A stretch of 8,817 bases of DNA from Litorivivens sp041625575 (GTDB taxonomy: Bacteria > Pseudomonadota > Gammaproteobacteria > Pseudomonadales > Spongiibacteraceae), in the NCBI GenBank assembly GCA_041625575.1, contig JBFJTG010000127.1:1-8817 (forward strand), in the 5' to 3' direction. The notes below the pieces were generated by a model. It saw only the letters and a list, made by a program, of their open reading frames with translations, did no database searches and had not been told where the DNA came from. Each line of letters begins with the position of its first letter. Position 1 is the stretch's first letter. Shown here piece after piece: positions 1-6,081 of the stretch. The position numbers were made by a program, and so were the translations under genes.

Positions 1-738
1 CGCGACTATCACAAACTGATTCGTAAGCGCCTGTCACAGATTGCCGACAGAATTCGAGAACGCGGCGGCAATACCGGCCGCGCCTTTGTCGACAGCGCAC
101 CGGTACTGGAGCGTGGCCTTGCCGAAAAAGCCGGGTTGGGCTGGATCGGCAAAAACTCCATGCTGATTAACCCCAAAGCCGGATCCTGGTTCTTTCTCGG
201 TGAAATCTACACCGACTTGGCCCTACCCACGGATCCACCCCAGGAAACCGGCCATTGCGGCACTTGTCGCGCCTGTCTGGACGACTGCCCCACAGGCGCC
301 ATTGTCGCGCCCTATCAGGTGGACGCCCGTCGCTGTATTTCCTATCTCACCATCGAACTGAAAACAGCCATCCCCGAAGACCTGCGCCCATTAATGGGCA
401 ATCGTGTATTTGGGTGCGATGACTGCCAACTGGTTTGCCCCTGGAACAAGTTTGCCGAGCCCACGGCTGAAGGTGACTTCAAGCCAAGGCACGGTCTTGA
501 GAACGCAGAGCTACTGGATTTGTTTGCTTGGACAGAGCAAGAGTTTGACCAGCGCACGCTGGGATCGGCAATTCGCCGTATCGGTTATGAGCGCTGGCAA
601 CGTAATCTGGCGGTGGGACTGGGCAATGCGCCGTCATCTCCGCAGATCATTGAAGCGCTTGAAAATAAACGTGAGAACGCAAGTGAGTTGGTGGGGGAGC
701 ATATTGATTGGGCGCTGGCTCAGCAGCGTAAGACATAA
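1..738 (+). CDS. queG: Epoxyqueuosine reductase QueG, 5' partial
   Basis: Cobalamin-dependent iron-sulfur enzyme of the cytoplasm that reduces epoxyqueuosine to queuosine at the wobble base of GUN-anticodon tRNAs, the last step of queuosine synthesis. The frame is open from base 1, so the start and about 100-130 N-terminal residues lie outside; 245 residues are present (E. coli QueG is about 380). Visible marks are FVDSAPVLERGLAEKAGLGWIGKN (residues 30-53, split here as the family core VDSAPVLER and GWIGKN), a ferredoxin-like set C86-x2-C89-x2-C92-x3-C96-P, C112, and a second set C139-x2-C142-x3-C146-PWN, together the ligands of two [4Fe-4S] clusters. The C-terminal part (IGYERWQRNLAVGLGNA) is the HEAT-like region that contacts tRNA. 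The gene ends with TAA at 736-738, and a repeat element begins about 12 bp later. It converges on orn across the accessory region. Identity is very secure. Confidence 0.96.
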   Translation, partial: RDYHKLIRKRLSQIADRIRERGGNTGRAFVDSAPVLERGLAEKAGLGWIGKNSMLINPKAGSWFFLGEIYTDLALPTDPPQETGHCGTCRACLDDCPTGAIVAPYQVDARRCISYLTIELKTAIPEDLRPLMGNRVFGCDDCQLVCPWNKFAEPTAEGDFKPRHGLENAELLDLFAWTEQEFDQRTLGSAIRRIGYERWQRNLAVGLGNAPSSPQIIEALENKRENASELVGEHIDWALAQQRKT

Positions 739-794
739 GAACACTCACTACGGAGTGCCGAAGTGCTCCCCCTTGGAGGCGCCGAGAAGCGCAG

Positions 795-951
795 ATCAAC
801 ACCGGATTGAGTGAGCACTGTCCGACAAATCCGCAGGATTTGGACGCCGGAGTTTACGACGGTGCCCCGAAGGGGTGAGCCAGTTCACTGGCGAATCAAT
901 CCCGTAGCGGCGCAGCCGCGAAGGTCAAGTTGCGCAGCGACCGGTGTTGAT
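795..951. repeat. Long-range inverted repeat inside module A1
   Basis: ATCAACACCGG (795-805) is a perfect 11-bp inverse of CCGGTGTTGAT (941-951). A nested pair GGATTGA (804-810) and TCAATCC (896-902), and smaller stems inside it, CAAATCC/GGATTTG (826-832/836-842) and CCCC/GGGG (865-868/872-875), suggest a branched fold if transcribed. Copy A2 lacks 45 bp of this interior, including the CAAATCC hairpin. It may be only the folded body of the mobile repeat; no promoter for an RNA is evident. Confidence 0.5.
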
Positions 952-1010
952 TGAGCATCGCAGGGAACCCGCGACTAGCGGGCGCCGGAATGGGGGCGCC
1001 CTTCTTTGGG

Positions 1011-1040
1011 TTACCTTTCTTGGGCTCGCAAGAAAGGTAA
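1011..1040. repeat. Perfect 12-bp hairpin in module A1
   Basis: TTACCTTTCTTG (1011-1022) pairs perfectly with CAAGAAAGGTAA (1029-1040) around a 6-nt loop. There is no T-run on either side, so it is not a typical intrinsic terminator, though it could still slow polymerase or protect the queG mRNA 3' end. Copy A2 keeps only the right arm, as AAAGGTAG near 1434-1441. Confidence 0.7.
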
Positions 1041-1095
1041 CTCGCCGACAGGCGAAACCTGTCTTGAGCAATGTGATTAACTTTTAGTTTTTGTT

Positions 1096-1140
1096 TCGCC
1101 CTGCTGGGCGAGTCACTTTCTTTGCTCCTGCAAAGAAAGT
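1096..1140. repeat. Two tandem hairpins at the start of module B1
   Basis: TCGCCC (1096-1101) pairs with GGGCGA (1106-1111) around a TGCT loop. Directly after it, ACTTTCTTTGC (1115-1125) pairs with GCAAAGAAAGT (1130-1140) around a 4-nt loop. The first stem begins inside the TGTTTCGCC nonamer at which the second element is split. The same two-hairpin arrangement, weakened, is found at 5226-5267. Confidence 0.7.
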
Positions 1141-1352
1141 AACCAAAGAAAGCAGGCCCCCGTTCCGCAGTCAGTGGTCACTACGTGCCCACTGATCCCC
1201 TGCGCGCTTCGCATCCGGCGGCGCGAGCGGTAACTCGGCCTGCGACCTCAGACACCCGCTCGCTTGTTTCCGCCGAATGCTGCAGTGCTCAGCTGCTCCA
1301 AGGGGTCAATCCTGAGCCCCGAGCATCGAACTCCATGGGCTCTAAAAACTAT

Positions 1353-1500
1353 GGGCGGAGTGCGCCCCTTGGAGGCGCCGTGAAGCGCAGAGCAACACCG
1401 GAGTTTGCGACGGTGCCCCGAAGAGCTATAGCAAAGGTAGCTCGCCTACAGGCGAAGCCTGTATTGAATAGTGCGACTAACTATTAGTTACTGTTTCGCC
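1353..1500. repeat. Left half (module A2) of the split repeat element
   Basis: Shortened copy of module A1 in the same orientation. CGGAGTGC (1356-1363) matches 751-758, 1365-1401 matches 769-805, the next stretch resumes at the equivalent of 851 (45 bp missing between two CCGG), and 1433-1500 matches 1033-1100 without gaps (49 of the last 60 bases identical by eye). Homology ends at TGTTTCGCC (1492-1500), where the PepSY coding sequence takes over. Its left terminal repeat (1365-1390) is inverse to 5407-5432 in the right half beyond the cassette. Confidence 0.75.
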
Positions 1501-2938
1501 CCCTCATCAACATCACCCCACCCAGCACAGTAGCCGCTATAGCCAGCACCAATATCGCTACAATCAAGGCATCCCGCCCTCCACGGCCGGTGATTCCCGT
1601 CAAATGATTCCACTTATGCAAAATGGAGAACACCCACCGCTCGATACGATCACTGCGCCGACTCTGATCAACCAGCACACCCGTGGCCGGATCAAGAAAC
1701 AACTGACTACCCTCGGCGTCATCAATAGTCACCAGCCACACCGGCAGACGCTTGTTGCGAAAATCGTAGTCCGGGCTAAAACGTTGCAGCCTTTCAATAG
1801 CCAGAACAGGTGTGTGATGCCGCCAGTGCTGTACCAGTGAACTCACTACCGCGCCGTCATCAATTGACGAATGCTTCCCGCTCTTTGCATCAATATAGAC
1901 TGCCGCCTTTTCAGCGCCGCGCCCCTGAAAGCGGGCTTCGCGAGAAAGGGCTTCATCGTCGGGCGCCAAGGCCGCGCGATAGTATAACTGACCCTCCGGG
2001 CCGGAGATGATCGACAAGGCCGTCAGTTTCTCCGCAGGCAAACTTTCCGCCACCGTCGAGATATTAACTGTGCTCAAGCCTTCAAGGGAAAATGCCGAGC
2101 CCAGGCGCAAGCCCGAAACCTGCTCCGCATACTCGGATTGCAGCAAATGATAGAAGCCGCTCGCAGACCAGCCCAGCAAGGGGAGAAAAACCACGTAGGC
2201 TAACAATCGATGCCAACGACGCCGCGCATCGGCTATTTTCCGCCGGCCTAACAAAACCAATAGCGTAAGCCCCGCGGAGGCCATCAGAAACAAAGTCAGC
2301 ATAAACAAGGCAATTAACAGCACGCGGCCGTGACCCGTTACGTCCAGCCACGCCCAGGTATGCAATTGCTGAAATATATTTTGAAGGAGCGTTTTGTTGC
2401 GATTGTTGAGCGCCGCTAGCGCCGCCGTTTCAGTATGAACGAAGGCCGTCAATTCTTCGTCGCCTTGATATTGCACCCGGTATACCGGCAATAGCCGATT
2501 AATAGCGGGATACTCGGCATCAAAAGCCGCAAGGAAACGTACCGAGTCAATTTCACCAAGCTCACGTCCGGTGTAGTATCCGGCCAGCCAGCGGGCCTGA
2601 ATTTCGTCCTGATTTTGCAATTCCCGCGCGCTGACGAGATCGAAGTAACGCCGCGGCGACTTTTCCGACTCTGTGAGCTGAAGCAAGGGAGCGCCGGCAC
2701 CAGGCACTACCTTTAGCGATCGCGCCTCTCTTAGCATGTTAGATTCAACGACAGCCGCAAGGCCACGCAAGGAATCGGCGGGCATGACAGTCGCCGGCGG
2801 GAACATCTTGACTGCCTGGGGGCCAAACCAGGCCATCATCGGGTGTGATATTCCGGAAACGGCCCAGCAGAGAACAACACCGCCCCCGAGCCAGGCCAGC
2901 CGCCGGTGCCATACAATTAAAAAGCGTTTGCTCATCAT
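1484..2938 (-). CDS. PepSY-domain four-helix inner-membrane protein, probable siderophore-iron reductase
   Basis: A 484-residue membrane protein of the PepSY-associated TM family (PiuB/FoxB/FpvG-like). Relatives sit beside TonB receptors, and FoxB and FpvG take part in periplasmic reduction and release of siderophore iron; that role here is inference. Predicted membrane helices lie at about 13-33, 205-231, 243-265 and 456-478, with a large periplasmic domain between helices 1 and 2 and another (about 266-455) between 3 and 4. The latter contains the typical LFLDPATGVLVDQSRR...LHKWNHLTG stretch. Histidines cluster at membrane edges: H11, H32, H193, H203, H243, H264, H441 and H445, suitable for haem binding. 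It begins 3 nt after the receptor stop; the Shine-Dalgarno GGTGA lies in the receptor's last codons, so translation is likely coupled. Start may be either of two adjacent ATGs (2938 or 2935). The last five residues and TAA come from repeat DNA. Confidence 0.88.
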   Translation of the reverse strand: MMSKRFLIVWHRRLAWLGGGVVLCWAVSGISHPMMAWFGPQAVKMFPPATVMPADSLRGLAAVVESNMLREARSLKVVPGAGAPLLQLTESEKSPRRYFDLVSARELQNQDEIQARWLAGYYTGRELGEIDSVRFLAAFDAEYPAINRLLPVYRVQYQGDEELTAFVHTETAALAALNNRNKTLLQNIFQQLHTWAWLDVTGHGRVLLIALFMLTLFLMASAGLTLLVLLGRRKIADARRRWHRLLAYVVFLPLLGWSASGFYHLLQSEYAEQVSGLRLGSAFSLEGLSTVNISTVAESLPAEKLTALSIISGPEGQLYYRAALAPDDEALSREARFQGRGAEKAAVYIDAKSGKHSSIDDGAVVSSLVQHWRHHTPVLAIERLQRFSPDYDFRNKRLPVWLVTIDDAEGSQLFLDPATGVLVDQSRRSDRIERWVFSILHKWNHLTGITGRGGRDALIVAILVLAIAATVLGGVMLMRGRNSN

Positions 2939-2941
2939 GTC

Positions 2942-5086
2942 TCACCAATAACCGAAGCTGAAGCCCGCGAACACGGCACGACCCTGCCCCGGTGTATAAA
3001 TATTGCTGTTTTCTCTCGACTGGTCCGCCACCGTAGTGACGTTGGCGATATAGTTTTTGTCTTCGAGGTTTTCCAGCGAGGCAAACACCGACAGCGACTC
3101 GCTGAGCGTCCAAGCTGCATTAAAACCCAGCAAGGTATAGCCCGGCGTCTGCCCGGTATTCGCAAAATCGACCATGGGACCGCTCGGAACGCGGCGTAAA
3201 TTTAGCCCAAGATGCCAACGTGCATGCCCGAGACGCAGCTCGGATACGTACAGGACTTCCGGCACACCCGCGAGCTTGTTGTGGCCGTAGATGGCGTCGT
3301 CGTCAAAATAGAAGTCGTTATAGGTCAGCGCATTCCGCCAGCTCAAGGTCAATCCACGTGATGCCAGCGTGGTCTGCGCCAGAGCGAGGTCCCAGCCCGC
3401 CTCAAAGCCCTGATGTATCGTGTCTTGGGCATTGTCGGTAAAGGACACAAAACCACGCGCACCTGGCGAGCCGAAATCCAGCATTTCCTTGCGCAGCCAG
3501 CTACGATAAACCGCGATGTCCCAGGACGCTATGCCGAACCTGCCACGACTGCCCAGTTCTAGCGTCCAGGCACTCTGCGCACTCAGCGGGGTAAATGGCA
3601 ACGCGCCGCCCGAGGTCAAATCAGTCATCGACGGCGGTTCAAACCCTCGACTGATATTGGTAAACACTTGTACATCGTCGCTAACATCCCACAGCAGACC
3701 CAAGCGCGGGTTGTACTGCCGATGATCGACCTCACCGCTGGTGCCATTTAAACGCGCAAGATTTTTGCGGCTAGCGCGCATTGCCTGCAGCGCCACGACG
3801 ACCGATAGATCGTGGCGTAGACCCACATCCAACTGCCCGTAGATCACTTCATTCTGCGATACCTGATCGGAACGGCTTTTCAAGGCCCCCTCTTTGCCGC
3901 CCAAATTCTGAAACGTCTTTGCTTCATTGTCCGCGCGGTTCATACGCGCACCCAGCATCCACGCTACCGGCAATTCGCTGCCCTGCAGCTCGCCATTCAA
4001 CTCAGAGAAAAGGCCCCATTCGATTTCTTCGTGATCGATTACACCGGCAAAGCGGGTAATCGCGTGGTCTAGTCCACGGTAGCTGTACCAAAGGCCGCTA
4101 CTCCACTGCAGGCTGTCGAATTGCTTCACCGTCCGATTGGCAAATCGCAGTACTTCCAGATTGCGGTCCCAGTCATCTGCAATCGGACCCGGGTCAAGCA
4201 CAGTCACCGGCCCTCCCGGAAAAAAGGGACCGATCGCCACCGGGGCGGCTGCCGCCTCCGGGTCCTTCAGCGCAACATCGCGCGCCACACTGCCCGACAG
4301 CTCAAAGCCGTCTCTCAGTGCCGTCAGATAAAACCGGCTCTCTGTGGATTCATTGAATAGAATGCCAAAGTTCGAAAACAGATATTCACTGTCGACCGCG
4401 CTGTGCTCACGAAATCCTTCACTGCGCAGACGCGTAGCCGTGACGTAAACGTCCAGCTTGTCGCCGGCTTCAGCGACACTAACGTTGCTGCGAAAAGTTT
4501 CTTCACTCCCGGTTTCGAGCCGCAGTTTAACGCCGGACTCAGCAGTGCGACCGGTCGCCGTAACGATATTGACAGCGCCTCCCAGAGAAGCCGCACCAAA
4601 ACGCAGGCTGTTTGCGCCCTTGTAGACCTCGAGGTAATGCACCGACAGCGGATCCATTTCCTGAAATTCGGTAGATCCACTGGCACGGGTAATGGGTACG
4701 CCGTCGCGCAACACAGTCAGGCCGCGACGTTCAAAGCTGGAATTTAAACCGGAGCCGCGCAGGGAAATGCGGTTTTCGCGTTGGGCTGAAGTATCAGCAA
4801 ATACGCCCGGCGTAAACAAGAGGGTATCGCCCAGACTCTGGGCGAAATCATCCAGATAGCTCTCGGCTTCAACAAAACCTATGCCGCCGGGAATGCGCGC
4901 CAACTCGGCACGCGCCTGCTGCGGGCTGGGGGCCGTGCTACTGCCGCTGACTGCAGTGCCCCTTACGACGACCTCTTCAATATCCGAGCGTTGACCCAAA
5001 CCCTGAGCCCACGCAGCTCCCTGACTGATAAGGAGGACTAGGGTGGCTGGGATCAGAAGGCGTTTGTTTTGTGGCGCAAAAGACAT
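2942..5086 (-). CDS. TonB-dependent outer-membrane receptor, probable metal-siderophore uptake
   Basis: A 714-residue outer-membrane beta-barrel transporter energised by TonB-ExbBD. A Sec signal peptide spans residues 1-27 (LLIPATLVLLISQGAAWA, cleavage before Q28). A TonB box-like IEEVVVRG follows at about 36-43. The plug domain runs from about 57 to 175, with the family marks LLFTPGV, ISLRGSGLNSSFERRGLTV and LRDGVPIT, and YLEVYKGANSLRFG with GGAVNIVT. The rest has alternating barrel strands and ends in aromatic FGYW, as Bam-assembled proteins do, though Phe is more usual as the last residue. The style is closest to FecA/iron-complex receptors. No signalling N-terminal extension or nearby sigma/anti-sigma pair is seen, so it is not a transducer type. 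Its substrate cannot be read from sequence; a PepSY partner directly downstream points to ferric siderophore. The start at 5086 is supported by the signal peptide and a modest GGA seven bases upstream. Confidence 0.92.
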   Translation of the reverse strand: MSFAPQNKRLLIPATLVLLISQGAAWAQGLGQRSDIEEVVVRGTAVSGSSTAPSPQQARAELARIPGGIGFVEAESYLDDFAQSLGDTLLFTPGVFADTSAQRENRISLRGSGLNSSFERRGLTVLRDGVPITRASGSTEFQEMDPLSVHYLEVYKGANSLRFGAASLGGAVNIVTATGRTAESGVKLRLETGSEETFRSNVSVAEAGDKLDVYVTATRLRSEGFREHSAVDSEYLFSNFGILFNESTESRFYLTALRDGFELSGSVARDVALKDPEAAAAPVAIGPFFPGGPVTVLDPGPIADDWDRNLEVLRFANRTVKQFDSLQWSSGLWYSYRGLDHAITRFAGVIDHEEIEWGLFSELNGELQGSELPVAWMLGARMNRADNEAKTFQNLGGKEGALKSRSDQVSQNEVIYGQLDVGLRHDLSVVVALQAMRASRKNLARLNGTSGEVDHRQYNPRLGLLWDVSDDVQVFTNISRGFEPPSMTDLTSGGALPFTPLSAQSAWTLELGSRGRFGIASWDIAVYRSWLRKEMLDFGSPGARGFVSFTDNAQDTIHQGFEAGWDLALAQTTLASRGLTLSWRNALTYNDFYFDDDAIYGHNKLAGVPEVLYVSELRLGHARWHLGLNLRRVPSGPMVDFANTGQTPGYTLLGFNAAWTLSESLSVFASLENLEDKNYIANVTTVADQSRENSNIYTPGQGRAVFAGFSFGYW

Positions 5087-5147
5087 GCCGTATTCCGCTA
5101 TCAGGGTATTGGCGCGACATAATACGGATTAAAAGGGAAAGCAGAAT
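5087..5147 (-). promoter_or_regulatory. Candidate promoter/operator of the receptor-PepSY operon
   Basis: On the minus strand TATTAT (complement of 5119-5124) is one base from the -10 consensus, but no good -35 is found 16-18 nt upstream. CCGTATT (5088-5094) and AATACGG (5121-5127) form a perfect 7-bp inverted repeat overlapping this -10 and the bases between Shine-Dalgarno and ATG, so it could be an operator. I see no recognisable Fur box, which is unexpected for an iron receptor. Weak call. Confidence 0.28.
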
Positions 5148-5211
5148 GCGGCATAGCGTCGCAGGTGATCGCCAGATGTGAGGCTGAGTCGCCCCCAATC
5201 AAAGCCGCATT
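5145..5211. repeat. 8-bp spaced inverted repeat upstream of the receptor
   Basis: AATGCGGC (5145-5152) is the exact inverse of GCCGCATT (5204-5211), 51 nt apart. It lies between the receptor's likely promoter and repeat half B2. It could be a pair of regulator sites or the inner border of the inserted cassette; chance is also possible at this length. Confidence 0.3.
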
Positions 5212-5220
5212 GCTCCGGGG

Positions 5221-5450
5221 TTGTTTCGCCTTGCTGGCGAGTTACTTTCTTTGCTCCTGTAAAGTAAGCAACCAACGAAAGCAGGCCCCGTTCCGCAGGC
5301 AGTGGTCACCGCGTGCCCACTGGTCCACTGCGCACTTCGCATCCGCCGGCGCCAAAAGAAACTCGGGCTGCGCCCTCAGACACCTTTTTGCTTCATCCGC
5401 CGAACGCTGCGGTGCTCGGCTGCTCCAAGGGGGAGACGCACTCCGAGCCC
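5221..5450. repeat. Right half (module B2) of the split repeat element
   Basis: Direct repeat of module B1 (1091-1318), beginning sharply at TTGTTTCGCC (5221-5230), with no A-module sequence before it. The first hairpin is kept by paired change: TCGCC (5226-5230) with GGCGA (5236-5240) replaces the 6-bp stem of B1. The second is reduced to TTACTTT (5242-5248) with AAAGTAA (5261-5267). The right terminal inverted repeat at 5407-5432 pairs with 1365-1390 (21 of 26), and GCACTCCG (5438-5445) pairs with CGGAGTGC (1356-1363). It ends within about 4 bp of the orn stop codon. This and the receptor leader fill the gene-free 5087-5453; short frames within it look spurious. Confidence 0.78.
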
Positions 5451-5453
5451 GCC

Positions 5454-5999
5454 CTATGAGAGCTTTATGAAATGCTCGCGGTAGTAAACCAACTCATTAA
5501 TCGAGTCTCGAATATCATCCATTGCCAGATGCGAACCCTGCTTCTTCATGCCCCCCATAATCTCCGGCCGCCAGCGCCGGGCCAGCTCTTTCAGAGTGCT
5601 GACGTCGAGATTACGGTAATGAAAATAGGCTTCCAGTGTCGGCATTTCCCGCGCCATAAAGCGCCGGTCCTGACAAATGCTGTTACCACACATGGGCGAA
5701 GCACCCGCCGGCACATGTTCTTTCAAAAACGCGAGGGTTTGCGCCTCCGCATCAGCACAACTGTAGGTGCTGTTTAATACACGGTCGGTCAAGCCGGATT
5801 TGCCATGCTGCGCCGTGTTCCATTCATCCATCCCGGCCATGACATCGGCGCTCTGATGTATAGCCACCATCGGCCCCTCGGCCAAAATGTTGAGATTGGA
5901 GTCCGTTACAATGGTCGCAATTTCGATAATCCGGTCGTTCAGGGTATCGAGCCCGGTCATCTCCAGATCGATCCAAATGAGGTTGTTTTCGTTTGCCAT
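5454..5999 (-). CDS. orn: Oligoribonuclease
   Basis: Cytoplasmic 3'-5' exoribonuclease that finishes RNA decay by cutting 2-5 nt RNAs, mainly dinucleotides (including pGpG from c-di-GMP breakdown), to mononucleotides. At 181 residues it matches the family length (E. coli 181). All DEDDh catalytic residues are present: D11 and E13 in WIDLEMTGLD, D111 in GNSICQDRRFM, and H157 and D162 in SHLAMDDIRDSI. The C-terminal LVYYREHFIKLS is typical. It is divergent from rsgA across 82 bp and convergent with queG, in an order long conserved in Pseudomonas-type genomes. Upstream, the Shine-Dalgarno is only a G-rich GGGCTGGGCG. The TAG stop lies right at the edge of repeat half B2, so its mRNA 3' end must be formed in or beyond repeat DNA. 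Identity is very secure. Confidence 0.97.
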   Translation of the reverse strand: MANENNLIWIDLEMTGLDTLNDRIIEIATIVTDSNLNILAEGPMVAIHQSADVMAGMDEWNTAQHGKSGLTDRVLNSTYSCADAEAQTLAFLKEHVPAGASPMCGNSICQDRRFMAREMPTLEAYFHYRNLDVSTLKELARRWRPEIMGGMKKQGSHLAMDDIRDSINELVYYREHFIKLS

Positions 6000-6081
6000 A
6001 ACGCCCAGCCCATAGAATGAAGGCTGGATTGTATCAAATGCCCTGCGCGATAATAGCGCTCACTTTCATTTCGGGCGGCGC
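6000..6081. promoter_or_regulatory. Divergent orn/rsgA promoter region
   Basis: The 82 bp between two divergent starts must hold both promoters. Candidate -10 boxes are TACAAT on the minus strand (complement of 6028-6033) for orn and GATAAT (6049-6054) for rsgA, each one base off consensus, but neither has a convincing -35. GCGC (6045-6048) and GCGC (6056-6059) flank the second -10. The region is sure by position; the boxes are guesses. Confidence 0.45.

Larger units (their letters stand above)
751..1318. repeat. Complete MITE-like composite repeat (modules A1+B1)
   Basis: Non-coding, hairpin-rich repeat just after queG. Its parts recur in the window. The left module A1 (751-1100) matches 1353-1500 in pieces, and the right module B1 (1091-1318) matches 5221-5450 at roughly 80% by eye. 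The ends carry an imperfect 26-bp inverted repeat, 769-794 against 1280-1305 (20 of 26 pairs), with perfect cores CCCCTTGGAG and CTCCAAGGGG. There is no transposase, so it is non-autonomous. The phrase ACTTTCTTTGC...GCAAAGAAAGTAACC resembles intergenic repeats common in gammaproteobacterial genomes and often mis-annotated as short hypothetical proteins; this is from memory, and I cannot name the family. Exact outer limits are uncertain by about 10 bp. With the half copy below, this accounts for the gene-free stretch 739-1483. Confidence 0.8.

Noticed and set aside
1011..1040. Hairpin as an intrinsic terminator for queG
   Set aside because: The stem is strong, but no T-run follows on either strand and it is 270 bp beyond the stop.
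739..1483. CRISPR array
   Set aside because: Repeats are long, diverged and few, with no regular spacer pattern and no cas genes.
1185..1487. Plus-strand frame of 100 codons
   Set aside because: It lies wholly within modules B1 and A2, has low-complexity Arg/Ala/Ser/Pro composition with no domain, and its second half runs through the inverted repeat ends. It is the kind of spurious hypothetical protein these repeats produce.
2745..3165. Minus-strand frames across the receptor/PepSY junction
   Set aside because: They are out-of-frame shadows of two well-supported genes.
1501..5220. Complete transposon with its own inverted ends around the receptor/PepSY cassette
   Set aside because: Inner borders CCCTCATCAA and CCCCGGAGCA share only three bases, and no transposase or integrase gene is present; only the outer repeat halves show inverted ends.
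5165..5484. Two overlapping plus-strand frames (5165-5470, 5302-5484)
   Set aside because: Both run through repeat half B2 and into the antisense of the orn end; there is no good ribosome site and no recognisable domain.
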